Source of the DNA: Candidatus Aminicenantota bacterium
GTDB lineage: Bacteria; Acidobacteriota; Aminicenantia; Aminicenantales; Saccharicenantaceae
DNA: 64,000 bases
Assembly: GCA_014360015.1 (NCBI GenBank)
Contig: JACIYJ010000004.1
Location: 62,001 to 126,000, forward strand
Direction of reading: 5' to 3'
The notes under the pieces were generated by a model that was given only the letters and a program-made list of their open reading frames with translations, was not told the DNA's origin and made no database searches. Positions 16,663 through 26,372 of the stretch are shown one piece after another. Position numbers and translations under genes: made by a program. How positions within the stretch are numbered: the first letter of the stretch is position 1; every line of letters begins with the position of its first letter.

Positions 16663-18585
16663 CATCGGGCTATAAGTCGGCACAATTTCCTTCATCAGCC
16701 CGATTATTTCTTCTCTGCCAGCTGAATTCATACTCAAAGCTATGAGCTTATCTATCTTGCTCATAAGCTCCCTATCCATCTTCTGCTTATCAGCAGCAGT
16801 ATATTTATCTTTAGAATTTCTGGCTTTAAAAATTTTGGGGTGCTCCGTTGGCTCTGACCCTTCTTCTGCCCCCAGCAGCTCTTCGAACAACTTTTCCCCC
16901 GGCCGCACCCCGGTAAAAATTATCGGTATGTCCACATCAGGCTCATAACCGCTCAACCGAATCATCTCCCGCGCCAAGTCGACTATCTTTATCGGTTCGC
17001 CCATATCCAGGATGAAAACCTCTCCCCCTTCGCCTGAGGCAGCCGCTTGCAGCACCAAAATGACAGCCTCGGAAGTAGCCATAAAATACCGCTTCATCTC
17101 AGGGTGAGTTACGGTTACCGGCCCGCCTCTCTTTATTTGCTCCTCAAAAACAGGGATTACACTTCCCCTGCTTCCAAGGACATTACCAAAGCGAACCGAA
17201 ATAAATCTTGTGCTGTTTCTCCGGTTCATCACTCGCAATAGCTCTTCGCCGATCCTCTTGCTCGAGCCCATCACACTCGTGGGATTGATAGCTTTGTCCG
17301 TGGATATATTGACAAATTTTTCGGCACCGAATTCAATGGCCAGTTCGGCCAGAATCTTCGTCCCCAGCACATTTGTCTTTATTGCTTCCTCTGGAAATTC
17401 CTCCAGCATCGGTACATGCTTATAAGCTGCCGAATGAATTATTATCTGTGGCCGGTATTCAGAAAAAACCCGAGTCATTTTCGCCCGGTCTCTGATATCA
17501 GCTACCACCGGCTCCATATTACCCTTTTCTTCCTTCAATCTGTTAGCCAGATAAAATAGCTCCGTCTCGTCTATGTCCAGAGCCAAAAGCTCAGAAGGTT
17601 CAAATTGAAGAACCGTGCGTACCAGTTCGCTTCCTATTGACCCGCCGGCTCCCGTCACCAGCACACATCTGCCCCGAATAAAAGCTCTTATTTTCTCAAA
17701 ATCAACAGAAACCTGTTCTCGGCCCAGCAGGTCGTCTACTTTTACCTCTTTGATATCCGCCAATCCCACCCGACCATCCACTAGGTCCAAAATCCCCGGC
17801 ACAATTCTGATCTTCTTTTTGGGATCAGCTCGCCTGATAATCTCTACAATGCCTCTGATTTCTCTGGAACTGGCGCTCGGAATAGCAATCAGGATTTCAT
17901 CAATGTGGTTATTTTTCAGGATTTCCGGCACATCGTGCCTTGTCCCTAGGACTTTAACTCTGTTTATGGAAAGTCCTTTTTTGGCTGGATCGTCGTCTAT
18001 AAATCCCACAGGAACAAAAGCCGACTTGGGGTTTCTGAGCATCTCCTGGGCAACGCTGTTACCGGCTTCGCCGGCTCCTATGATCAATACCCGAGACCGC
18101 CCTTTAAGCACCCAATCTCTTTTACTCAAATATTCCCGGAAAACCCGTTTTGATATTCGCAAAGCGGTCATCATGGCCAGCGAAATGACATAATCCACCA
18201 GAAGAACTGACCGAGGCATGCCACCTAAAGCTCCAGATCTCCGAAAACCAAGGAATATTCCAGCTATGATTATCGAAGACAGGGTGAGTGCCGCAGTAAG
18301 CCTGGCCTGGTCAAGCACGCTGAAAAACCGCCAGGAAAAACCATACATCCCAAACAATTGAAGCAAAATCAGCTTCACCGCCAGGGCGACCAGCAAATAA
18401 AAAGGAAACCGGACGATATTTTCTTCCGGAATCTTCCCATCAAATCTCAACCAAAATCCGGCATAAAGCGAAAAGGCGATGATTAAAATATCAGCAATCA
18501 GAAAAAACGCCCGCCTCTTCCACACCGTCACTCGGAAGATTTCTCCCATCAATGCTGAAAATTTATTATACACGATGCTCCCCAC
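16633..18585 (-). CDS. PglF/WbpM/CapD-type UDP-sugar 4,6-dehydratase, membrane-anchored
   Basis: A 650-residue protein with about four N-terminal membrane helices and a first Rossmann-like domain (RVLIIGAGEAGNSV). The catalytic SDR domain (VLVTGAGGSIGSELV) follows, with SAAYKHVPMLE and MGSSKRIGEE; the latter carries the Met-x3-Lys form typical of long inverting or retaining UDP-GlcNAc 4,6-dehydratases. It would make the 4-keto-6-deoxy sugar that the aminotransferase at 19426 converts to a 4-amino sugar. The start is not ATG (GTG-type), so it is less certain. The final residues GDALHIS and stop are encoded by a dispersed repeat. Confidence 0.88.
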   Translation of the reverse strand: MGSIVYNKFSALMGEIFRVTVWKRRAFFLIADILIIAFSLYAGFWLRFDGKIPEENIVRFPFYLLVALAVKLILLQLFGMYGFSWRFFSVLDQARLTAALTLSSIIIAGIFLGFRRSGALGGMPRSVLLVDYVISLAMMTALRISKRVFREYLSKRDWVLKGRSRVLIIGAGEAGNSVAQEMLRNPKSAFVPVGFIDDDPAKKGLSINRVKVLGTRHDVPEILKNNHIDEILIAIPSASSREIRGIVEIIRRADPKKKIRIVPGILDLVDGRVGLADIKEVKVDDLLGREQVSVDFEKIRAFIRGRCVLVTGAGGSIGSELVRTVLQFEPSELLALDIDETELFYLANRLKEEKGNMEPVVADIRDRAKMTRVFSEYRPQIIIHSAAYKHVPMLEEFPEEAIKTNVLGTKILAELAIEFGAEKFVNISTDKAINPTSVMGSSKRIGEELLRVMNRRNSTRFISVRFGNVLGSRGSVIPVFEEQIKRGGPVTVTHPEMKRYFMATSEAVILVLQAAASGEGGEVFILDMGEPIKIVDLAREMIRLSGYEPDVDIPIIFTGVRPGEKLFEELLGAEEGSEPTEHPKIFKARNSKDKYTAADKQKMDRELMSKIDKLIALSMNSAGREEIIGLMKEIVPTYSPMKKGDALHIS

Positions 18586-18612
18586 TCTTCCTCGTCATTT
18601 TGGCCCAAATTT

Positions 18613-18840
18613 CTAAAAGTTATTATGTACTAAATTTCGACTTATTGCTAATCTTATTTCTCTCCAATTTGATGAACAAGAATTAACCGCTACTTTTAAA
18701 GTCTCTACCACCAAATCTATTTTATTTTCAGATAGATTATTATGAAAAGGCAATGCCATTCTGCGTCGAGAATCAGAATTCAATTGCAACGATTTTTGGA
18801 AAATCTCTGCCAAGACAATGCATGATGTTAAGCTAATCAA
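18613..18840 (-). pseudogene. Probable C-terminal remnant of a DegT-family aminotransferase
   Basis: A 75-residue open frame whose stretch MALPFHNNLSENKIDLVVETLK resembles (split here as MALPFHNNLSENKI and DLVVETLK) the C-terminal LPLHPNLTEEEID..VETLK of sugar aminotransferases. Nothing upstream in the frame supplies the rest of an enzyme; it overlaps the preceding gene by 8 bp. It may be debris of an earlier gene in this slot, or a chance small ORF. Confidence 0.4.
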
Positions 18841-19429
18841 ATATCTTAAATATGGTCTTTATAATAATTAAAAAATCCTTCCAACAAGAAGCTTCTTTAG
18901 CATACTCAAGATTAAGTTTTATCTTTTCTGGCATAATTTTCTCAACGTACACTTTTTCAGGATCATCCGCTTGCGATAGGATTTCATTCTCATCAAAGTA
19001 TTTAATAGAGGCAGGATCAGTTATACCAGGCACAAGCTCCAAAACTTGCTTTTGCTGGATATTGTATAATTTTACATATTTTTCTACCTCAGGTCTTGGC
19101 CCTACGAGACTCATCTCTCCTTTGAGAACATTAAATAATTGCGGAAGTTCATCAAGTTTATATTTCCTCAAAAAATGGCCAATTTTTGTTATCCTCGGAT
19201 CTTTTCCTACTGTAATCAAATTACCTCTCTTTTCAGCATCTACAACCATAGTTCTAAACTTCCACATTAAGAATGGTTTTCCTTGGTAACCAATGCGTTT
19301 TTGAATAAAAAATATTTGACGCCCGTCCTCAAGCTTTATCAATAATCCTATAAAAAAGAATAGCGGCAAAAGAAAGGCAAGGCCAAACAATGAAAATAAA
19401 ATATCAAAAATTCTCTTTGACTTTCTCAT
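18833..19429 (-). CDS. PglC/WcaJ-type bacterial sugar (phosphoglycosyl) transferase
   Basis: A 198-residue monotopic phosphoglycosyl transferase. It has a single N-terminal hydrophobic reentrant helix (about residues 8-30) and the catalytic motif [34 protein letters not shown] (abridged to PRITKIG and KYKLDELPQ) and LVGPRPE follow. It starts the lipid-linked glycan by moving sugar-1-phosphate from a UDP-sugar to undecaprenyl phosphate on the cytosolic face. The short form matches PglC-like enzymes. Its ATG overlaps the aminotransferase stop by 4 nt (ATGA), so the two are co-translated. Confidence 0.9.
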   Translation of the reverse strand: MRKSKRIFDILFSLFGLAFLLPLFFFIGLLIKLEDGRQIFFIQKRIGYQGKPFLMWKFRTMVVDAEKRGNLITVGKDPRITKIGHFLRKYKLDELPQLFNVLKGEMSLVGPRPEVEKYVKLYNIQQKQVLELVPGITDPASIKYFDENEILSQADDPEKVYVEKIMPEKIKLNLEYAKEASCWKDFLIIIKTIFKIFD

Positions 19430-20583
19430 CTTTTATAAATTCTTACTATATCTAATACAGCTTCAATCACATCCTGCACATCTTTATTGTTAAGCCTTGG
19501 ACAAAGAGGAAGGCTAATCATTCTTAAATAATTGGAATAAGCTACGGGAAAATCTGCCGGCTTGAAACCATATTTGTTTTTATAGTATGGATGAAGATGA
19601 ATAGGAATAAAATGAACAGATGTTCCTATCTTTCTCTTATTAAGCTCTTCAATGAATTCATCTCTCCCGATTTTTAATGATTCGATTTTAAGGCGAAGAA
19701 CATAAAGATGCCATGAATGTTCCACATAAGGACGTTCTACAGGAACTTCTAATGTTTCTTCTTTAGAAAAGGCTTCATTATACATCTTAGCAATTTCTCT
19801 TCTTCTTCTCTGGAATCTATCAATTTTTTTGAGTTGCCATAAACCTAAACTTGCCTGAATATCTGTCATATTATATTTAAATCCAGGAAATACGACCTCG
19901 TAATACCAGCTTCCTTCTTTAGAATACCTCTTCCAAGCATCTCTGCTCATTCCATGAAGACTTATTATTCTTGCTTTTTCTATGAACTCTGGATCCCCTG
20001 TGAGCATTCCTCCCTCAGCAGTTGTTAAATTTTTTGTAGCGTAGAAGCTAAAACATACAGGATTAGTCGTAGATCCTATAAATTTGCCTTTATATCTTGC
20101 TGATAAAGCATGAGCTGCATCTTCTATTACAAATAAATTATACTTATTGGCTATTTCATATATCGAATCTAACTCTACAGGATGACCAGAATAATGTACC
20201 GGTAAAATTGCTTTTGTTCTTGGAGTAATAGCTGTTTCTATTTTCTCAGGATCAATATTGAGGGTATCTGCCTCTATATCTACTAAAACTGGTCTCGCCC
20301 CAACATGTTCTATGACATTTACAGAAGCACAAAAGGTCATTGGAGTGGTAATTACCTCATCTCCAGGGCCAATCCCTAAAGTAACTAATGCAGTATGTAG
20401 AGCAGCAGTACAGGAATTAAGAGCTAAAGCAGAGGGAGCATTAAAATAGTTCTTAAATTCTTCTTCAAACCTCTTTGTTTTAGGACCTGTAGTAATCCAA
20501 TCAGATTTTAAAGTTTTTATAACCTCATTTATCTCTTCATCTTCAATAAGAGGAGGAGAAAATGGAAGGAAGGTATCTCTCAT
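19426..20583 (-). CDS. DegT/DnrJ/EryC1-family sugar aminotransferase (PglE-like)
   Basis: A 385-residue PLP enzyme with the N-terminus FSPPLIEDEEINEVIKTLKS and the Schiff-base lysine in YATKNLTTAEGGM (about K185). VIEDAAHALSARYKG is the cofactor-side motif. With the dehydratase at 16633 it would convert a UDP-4-keto-6-deoxy sugar to the 4-amino sugar, as PglF and PglE do. No PglD-like acetyltransferase is nearby. The gene is visibly more AT-rich than the glycosyltransferase and methyltransferase upstream. A decayed homologue lies just upstream at 20.7-21.5 kb. Confidence 0.88.
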   Translation of the reverse strand: MRDTFLPFSPPLIEDEEINEVIKTLKSDWITTGPKTKRFEEEFKNYFNAPSALALNSCTAALHTALVTLGIGPGDEVITTPMTFCASVNVIEHVGARPVLVDIEADTLNIDPEKIETAITPRTKAILPVHYSGHPVELDSIYEIANKYNLFVIEDAAHALSARYKGKFIGSTTNPVCFSFYATKNLTTAEGGMLTGDPEFIEKARIISLHGMSRDAWKRYSKEGSWYYEVVFPGFKYNMTDIQASLGLWQLKKIDRFQRRRREIAKMYNEAFSKEETLEVPVERPYVEHSWHLYVLRLKIESLKIGRDEFIEELNKRKIGTSVHFIPIHLHPYYKNKYGFKPADFPVAYSNYLRMISLPLCPRLNNKDVQDVIEAVLDIVRIYKR

Positions 20584-20689
20584 ATGAATTTCCTTTCCTT
20601 AATATTTATTTTTTGAAGTAATAACGATATTCATTCATAGCACGATTAGAGGCTGTTATACAAGCGCGAGGGTTTCTCGGCGTTTGCAA

Positions 20690-21531
20690 AACAACGAGGG
20701 ATCTCTCATGCATTGTCATCGACCAAGTTCGGCATTGTAGACATCGACCACGTCTCACCATCATGCCAGGAATTTATTCAGCTTCTGCAATTTACTGGGG
20801 TCTAGAAAGATTTGAATATTGATCATAATGAAATATAAAGGCCAGAAGTACCTCATAATAGCACAAGCCCACGCGCCTCTCATAAAGCTTCTGAGCGTCT
20901 TAGCCCATAACACAGAGATTCAGGAATCACAAATTTTTCCAGTAATTTTATAGCCCTAATAAGAGGGCCTCCTTCGCCGGTTGTATTATTTTTTGGGAAG
21001 TAAAAGCTGAACGCCATCAAGTTATTTTCGAGCAGACAATCCAATCCCTTTTCTTGGCAGGCAAGGCATAGATAGCAAATTAATAATAGAGATGGCATAC
21101 GCGGGCTAGATCATTGAACTCTTTTAAATCCAATTTTTGACTTGCATAATGAATAGCTATCAAGTCCCTGTCGTGACCTTCGAGCCTCGCTTTTATATTA
21201 TTATCGGGATCAAAATTCAACCCGTCTTGTACAATATCAACCAAAAACGGAAATCCTCCCAGCTGCTTAAACACATTGAATAAATCTTCAAAATTAATCT
21301 GGAAATTGCTTGCTTCATCTGTAGAGCTGACTCTGAGAACAGCTAGGATAACGTCAGCAGAGCATTGCTTGTATTTAGGGTTAGCATACCTATGAAAGCT
21401 GTAACTTTTGCTTAGAATTACTTCGCCTCCGGTTTATCGGTAATACTTTGCGAGTGCAGCATGTTGTCAGCCTCGTTAACTTCATCCTCGCCGATGAGCG
21501 GCTGCGAAAAGGGCAGAAAGCTTTCACCCAT
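20690..21531 (-). pseudogene. Decayed second DegT-family aminotransferase
   Basis: Fragments in different frames line up with the intact enzyme next door. A start at 21531 reads GESFLPFSQPLIGEDEVNEA. At 21080-21274 PFLVDIVQDGLNFDPDN matches RPVLVDIEADTLNIDPEK, and LIAIHYASQKLDLKEFNDLA matches the next part. At 20880-21098 AFSFYFPKNNTTGEGGPL keeps the active-site lysine context. Weak similarity (KLNKFLA, VDVYNAELG) continues to about 20690. The start overlaps the methyltransferase stop by 8 bp, so this was once an operon member. Several frameshifts and stops make it non-functional. Confidence 0.8.
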
Positions 21532-22255
21532 CGGCTGTATCCCACGCTTTCGGCTTAATCAGTAGCCCCAGGTAATGGGTGCGAAGACAGGTTAGACGAC
21601 TCAAGAGGGGATAGGCCACTGGGGTCAGTTTCCCCAACCGCCGCGCCAACAGCGGCAAGAGGGTGACGCTTCTCAGATCCATCTGAAACCCCGGGAACCA
21701 GCTCCGCAACTGTCGCTTCGTAATCCCCCGGACGTGCGGGTTGCGCGGGTTGTCGAACCGGATGTCGTACCACAGCACTCCCCCGCCGGGTTTCAGGACG
21801 CGCCGTATCTCCCGTGCCACATTATCCGCCATCACACCGCTTAGTATGGAGCTGAAAACGGTAAACAACAGCACAAGGTCGAACGTGTCGTCGTCCCAAT
21901 CCAGGGACTCGGCGTTGCCACACCGGAAGTGAATCTTGGGATATGTCCGCTGGGCGGTGTCGATCCGGTCGGCCAGCAGATCCACACCGTACAGGTTCTC
22001 AGGACGGGCACCCCACTCAACAAGCCGTGCCAGTTTGCCGCCACACCCGCAGCCGATATCAAGCACCTTCCGGCTCGCCAAGGGGACAAAACCGTGTTTC
22101 TTCAGCAGGGACCTGGCCATAACCCTGCGTTCGTCAACGATGGCGCGGTTCCCGGGATTATCTGCGCTCCAACGCCGGCGGACCTGCTCCGCCTTATAGC
22201 TCTCATAAACATCCCGCAGGCGTCTTACCTCGCGCTCGTCACCCTGTCCGCCCAT
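21524..22255 (-). CDS. Class I SAM-dependent methyltransferase
   Basis: A 243-residue Rossmann methyltransferase: motif I is VLDIGCGCGGKLARLV, the acidic ribose-binding residue lies in YGVDLLADRI, and DDTFDLVLLFTVFSSIL is motif IV. In a glycan locus it may methylate a sugar hydroxyl or cap a chain end, but the acceptor is unknown. It overlaps the glycosyltransferase gene by 17 nt and the aminotransferase remnant by 8 nt. This gene and the glycosyltransferase are clearly GC-richer than all neighbours, a sign of separate origin. Confidence 0.85.
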   Translation of the reverse strand: MGGQGDEREVRRLRDVYESYKAEQVRRRWSADNPGNRAIVDERRVMARSLLKKHGFVPLASRKVLDIGCGCGGKLARLVEWGARPENLYGVDLLADRIDTAQRTYPKIHFRCGNAESLDWDDDTFDLVLLFTVFSSILSGVMADNVAREIRRVLKPGGGVLWYDIRFDNPRNPHVRGITKRQLRSWFPGFQMDLRSVTLLPLLARRLGKLTPVAYPLLSRLTCLRTHYLGLLIKPKAWDTADG

Positions 22256-23516
22256 GGCAACGTTCCCTTTCAGCCAGTTGCGCCAGCCAGTCCTCCACCA
22301 GCGCCGACCAGCTCAGATTCCGCTCCACGAATGCCCGCCCGTTTCGTCCCATTTCAGCCGCCAGCTCGGGGTGTTCAACCAGGTGGCGTATGGCCTCGGC
22401 CAGAGCCTTGGGGTCTTCCGGCGGCACCACCAGGCCGGCCCGCGCCTCTTCGATCAGCCGCGCACCTTCGCCGGCGCCGCTGTAGATTACGGGTTTCCCG
22501 GAGGCCATAATGGGGAAAAGCTTGGACGGGCGCGCTCCCTTGAACAAAGGTAAACCCCTCAGACTGGCAAATCCGGCGTAAGCAATTGAATATAGCCGTG
22601 CAACGCGCTCCGGTGGACATGGATCCAAGAATATTACGTTGGCGATGCCCCTTGTTCGCGCACCTTTAATTAACTTCTCTCTTTCCGACCCATCACCTAC
22701 AAAAACCAGCGATACATTACCATCTCTCTGCAGTAACTGCATTGCCTCAAGTGCGACATCCAGTCCCTGGGCATAACCTAAGGTACCGGCATAAAGTACG
22801 ATCTTGCGATCCTCTAACCCCAGTTTGTGCGCGAGATCCCGATCCGGCGGCCGCGGCCTGAACAGGTCAGTGTCCACGCCGTTCGGCAGAAAAAGCACCT
22901 TGGCCTCCGGTACCTGCTTCTTCACGATTAAAACAGTTCGGATTCCCTTCGTCACCGCGTTGACATACGCGGCTTTATGGTAGATCCAGCGCTCCAGCGC
23001 CTCCGCCAGACGGAGAAAGGGTCCATCCCTCATCAACCCCAGTTCGCGCACCGAATCCGGCCAGAGGTCGGCCACGTTGAAGATGAGGGGTACACGCCAT
23101 AACTGGGAGGCCAGATAGCCCGGAACGCCAAGGAACAGCGGCGGTGATTCGACGAAGACATAGTCGGGCTTCCTGGCACGTGCCAATGCAAGCAGGCATG
23201 TTGAGCTAAAGGACAGGTAATTTAGAACCCTCTTTATCCCCGCCCCCAACGAGGGGTAAAGCCAAACGCGGTGCACTGGTACCCCTTCCCATTCCTCGCA
23301 CCGGTAAAAACGGCCCCGGTATTCCGGGAAGATACGGCCGGTCGGGTGGTTTGGCATGGCGGTGACCACTTCCACCTCGTGCCCCAGCCGCCTGAGTTCC
23401 CGGACCAGGGCGGCGAGGCGCAGCTGCGGCGCCCCGATTTCCGGCGGAAAGTATTGCGCGAGAACTAAAAAGCGCATCGTCTGGTACTTCATAATATGCG
23501 AGATCCTATAAACCAA
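22239..23516 (-). CDS. GT4-family glycosyltransferase (WbuB-like)
   Basis: A 425-residue GT-B enzyme. The acceptor domain starts at MRFLVLAQYFPPEIGAPQLR, the usual WbuB-type N-terminus, and this Met (about residue 14) may be the real start instead of the upstream one. The donor domain contains IVLYAGTLGYAQGLDVALEA and the family 4 EX7E region near PIMASGKPVIYSGAGEGARL. It would add a sugar to the undecaprenyl-linked repeat unit in the cytosol. GC-rich coding contrasts with the AT-rich genes on both sides. Confidence 0.87.
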   Translation of the reverse strand: MVYRISHIMKYQTMRFLVLAQYFPPEIGAPQLRLAALVRELRRLGHEVEVVTAMPNHPTGRIFPEYRGRFYRCEEWEGVPVHRVWLYPSLGAGIKRVLNYLSFSSTCLLALARARKPDYVFVESPPLFLGVPGYLASQLWRVPLIFNVADLWPDSVRELGLMRDGPFLRLAEALERWIYHKAAYVNAVTKGIRTVLIVKKQVPEAKVLFLPNGVDTDLFRPRPPDRDLAHKLGLEDRKIVLYAGTLGYAQGLDVALEAMQLLQRDGNVSLVFVGDGSEREKLIKGARTRGIANVIFLDPCPPERVARLYSIAYAGFASLRGLPLFKGARPSKLFPIMASGKPVIYSGAGEGARLIEEARAGLVVPPEDPKALAEAIRHLVEHPELAAEMGRNGRAFVERNLSWSALVEDWLAQLAERERCHGRTG

Positions 23517-23733
23517 CGTATCACGACCATATTAATTCTCCAGATAGCTCCAAGCACATAGCCAAGCCCTCATACTTTCCAGAACGAGGGCCGCCGAACG
23601 ATGAGGCATTAACTTATTCGCCCTCGTTTCCACCAATCTTGGCTTCGCGAATTAAACCTTTAAGGAATGCAAGGCTCGCCATAGAAAAAAGGCTCTTTTT
23701 GCACTTCCGCCTGAGTCAGTAAAAACCAGCCGC
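23517..23733. other. Gene-free spacer
   Basis: No gene, repeat of the GGGGAC families or RNA was recognised between the glycosyltransferase start and the IS110 remnant. It may be debris from the insertion. Confidence 0.5.
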
Positions 23734-24755
23734 ATGCCTTTTTCAGCTTTAAATCACCTCCTATTAATTCTTCTTTCGTCCATAACTCTTTCTCCCGTTT
23801 CGTCAGATGCGGGTATACGCTGTCTTTACAGCATGAGCATGTCCCCCGGAAGTTTCGTGTCCAATTCCGAGACTCGAAGTCTCATGCTAACAATCTCGCT
23901 TACTTTTGTGGAGACGAAACTGGGGTCTTATCATCTTTTTCCCTGTAAGGTTCTCTTTTCTTCATCTCTCACCGCTTTACTATACCCCTTCTTCGCTCTG
24001 TGCCTGAAGTATAACCTGCCTACGTGTTCATCAGTTCACTTCTTATGAAAAATCACCACAGTGTTAGCTGCCTCGACAAAAGCCCATTTCAGATACCGAT
24101 TTACATCCGGTCGGACAGGTCCACAGAATATCTTCCGCTGGCCTTTATTCTTGGCACCGTGCCAGGGTAACTGGCCAGTTTCTCAGGTCCAGAGAATCGA
24201 TTCACATCTCTCACCTCCATAGCTATAACCACTCTCAGAATAGCACCTATTCCGGGAATAGACCTGAGCAATCTTGTCTCCTCAGTCTCTTAAGTCACTG
24301 ACCTCATCCACTTTCAAGTTGTATTTGCAAAACGTAGCCCGGATGCGGTTTTTAATCATCGTTCTCATACGTACAAGAACCATACTTTTTCGAGGAAGCT
24401 TTCTTCGATCTCTTAACTCTCCAGGAGGTATCCAGATTGAAAGCAGTGTCCCATTACGCAAAAGCATGGCCAGCCCTCTATCATCCACTTGTCTGTTTTA
24501 TTGCCCTTCCCCATTATCGCCTTGGCCCTGGTAGCATTGGCCAGCACCGGGCTTATGTCCGGCTCTCTCAATCTCATCTACCATCCAGTACCAGTTGCCC
24601 ATCGTCTTCAAAGCTATAACCGAACTTTCTGGAATGCTGCGGAGATATTCCTTGAACTCATTACTGACCCTAAAATAAGGACCCGAAGCTACTTTGTCAT
24701 CAATCCAGGCAAACATAGAATACTTTTTATGAACATCACATCCATACATTTTCAT
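23734..24755 (-). pseudogene. Decayed IS110-family transposase
   Basis: Three frame-shifted pieces form one IS110 transposase. The N-terminal DEDD part is at 24498-24755 (MYGCDVHKKYSMFAWIDDK). The middle is at 24282-24488 (RGLAMLLRNGTLLSIWIPP, LVRMRTMIKNRIRATF). The C-terminal Transposase_20-like part follows near 24060-24260 (GIGAILRVVIAMEVRDVNRF, FSGPEKLASYPGTVPRI), ending in RHRAKKGYSKAVRD near 23980. Stops and frameshifts separate them. Insertion ends could not be defined; the family usually lacks long terminal repeats. Confidence 0.82.
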
Positions 24756-25049
24756 GCTGCTTACCTCCTCGGGTATATTTTATGCACCCGGAGATAGCAG
24801 CACCTACATATTATCAAATAATTAAAACCTTGACTTTTTTCGCCATATAACCAGTTAGCAGTACGAACTTTGATTTAACATTTGCATCTATTTCAACACA
24901 AACAGAGATCACATATTATGAGTACCCGAGCGAGAGTGATGTTATCATTGCAAGCGACACTCACTCAATAGACTTTAGCATTTTCTCAATGCTTTCAAGC
25001 ATCTTGCCGTTTTTGCCCTATGAAGGCCAAAGCAAACGCCTGCCTATAA
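24756..25049. other. Gene-free spacer with degenerate sequence
   Basis: No open frame of note. It lies between the IS110 remnant and the epimerase fragment and is probably decayed epimerase or operon sequence. Nothing specific is recognised. Confidence 0.4.
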
Positions 25050-25253
25050 TCAGGCTCTAGAATTCCCCAGCCAGCAGAAAACATCAACCATGCTTAACTT
25101 AAATTCTGGCATATAGATAAACCCATCTTGTGTTATCAAAGTTGCAAGAAGCATCCGAATAATAGCTGCTGCCTTGATGAACTGCGGCCGGGCGCCAATG
25201 ATGGTTCCTATACTGATTGCCATAAACCAATCCCCCACCGCTAAATTATCCAA
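25050..25253 (-). pseudogene. N-terminal fragment of a WecB/WbpI-type UDP-sugar 2-epimerase
   Basis: IGTIIGARPQFIKAAAIIRM is the conserved N-terminus of non-hydrolysing UDP-GlcNAc 2-epimerases, and compares with VGARPQFVKLAPL of the intact gene at 31682. After about 35 residues the similarity dissolves (TQDGFIYMPEFKLSMVDVF). The fragment sits directly left of the glycosyltransferase/polymerase block whose right side borders the intact epimerase. Confidence 0.75.
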
Positions 25254-25274
25254 ATTAAAACTTTATTAAAACTT

Positions 25275-26372
25275 TCAATACCGACCAAATTGTTTTGCCA
25301 CTTTTGCATATACAGCTTCCACAATTGAGACGCTATCAGTCCAGCCGTAATTGGTCTTCGTATGCTGCCGACCAGCCTCTCCCATTTGATCTCGCAACGA
25401 AGGGTTTTCCACGAGTCGCACTATGGCGTCCGCTGTAGCCTCAACGTTGTCCCTCTCAACAACATATCCTGTTGTTCCATGCCTAACCACTTCCGGCAAA
25501 CCGCCGGCATCGGAAACCACCACGGGAAGGCCACACGCTGAAGCTTCCAGTACAGCAACTCCAAAACTTTCACTTCGGCTAACCGCAACGTAAACATCCA
25601 AACGATTCAAGTAATCAGGAACATCTCGATGAGGCAATTGCCCAACAAAAGCAGTCACACTATCAATTCCAAGCTTTTTTGTTAGTTCTTCAAGCTCCAT
25701 CCGCTGTGGCCCGTCCCCAACAATCAGCAGTCTGAGCCGTTCAGCAGAAGCATTATCATGACTACGCAGTTTCTCTCGCGCCAGCGAAAAAGCTCGTATT
25801 AGAACGTCTATTCCATACTTGGGTGCGAGTGACTTCACCGTTCCCACGGTTATCATAGTAGGATCTTTCAATTCTCGCCTCGGGAAAAAAACTTCGGTAT
25901 CTATGCCAAACGGAGTAATAGTAAGATTGGTGATGGTAGGGCAATGCCTACGTATTTGTTCTGCCATCGTTGCACTCGTTGAACAAACCCAATCAGCTGC
26001 CTGTAAGTTTTTGGCTATCAGCCAACGATTGAGTGGGGACTTGTATGGAAAATCGTAAACATCACTTCCCCAGACGGAAAGGATCCACGGGCGAAAGCCG
26101 CAAATTCGGCCAAGCGTACCATACCCGGTGGCATAGTGGACGTGTAACACATCGGGTTGGAGTTTCCTTAGGAGAGCTTTAAGATGGCCGATATTAAAAA
26201 AGTAGCCTATGGGCGGGCTAAATGGTAAGTAATGAACACTGACCTTTGGGTCTAAAGGGTCTCCGCCGTGGTGCATGGTAATCAAGTGAATTTCGTAGCC
26301 ACGGGCCGCTAACCCATTAACCCACCGTACAACATGTATAGAATTCCTAGCCGCTAAGTACACTATTTTCAC
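25275..26372 (-). CDS. GT4-family glycosyltransferase
   Basis: A 365-residue GT-B glycosyltransferase. The N-terminal domain runs from MKIVYLAARNSIHVVRWVNG; PDVLHVHYATGYGTLG is typical of the acceptor half. The donor half has TVGTVKSLAPKYGIDVLIRA and the EX7E region SRSESFGVAVLEASACGLPV. It should add one sugar of the repeat unit. Its first four bases overlap the stop of the next upstream gene (ATGA), showing translational coupling. Confidence 0.88.
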   Translation of the reverse strand: MKIVYLAARNSIHVVRWVNGLAARGYEIHLITMHHGGDPLDPKVSVHYLPFSPPIGYFFNIGHLKALLRKLQPDVLHVHYATGYGTLGRICGFRPWILSVWGSDVYDFPYKSPLNRWLIAKNLQAADWVCSTSATMAEQIRRHCPTITNLTITPFGIDTEVFFPRRELKDPTMITVGTVKSLAPKYGIDVLIRAFSLAREKLRSHDNASAERLRLLIVGDGPQRMELEELTKKLGIDSVTAFVGQLPHRDVPDYLNRLDVYVAVSRSESFGVAVLEASACGLPVVVSDAGGLPEVVRHGTTGYVVERDNVEATADAIVRLVENPSLRDQMGEAGRQHTKTNYGWTDSVSIVEAVYAKVAKQFGRY

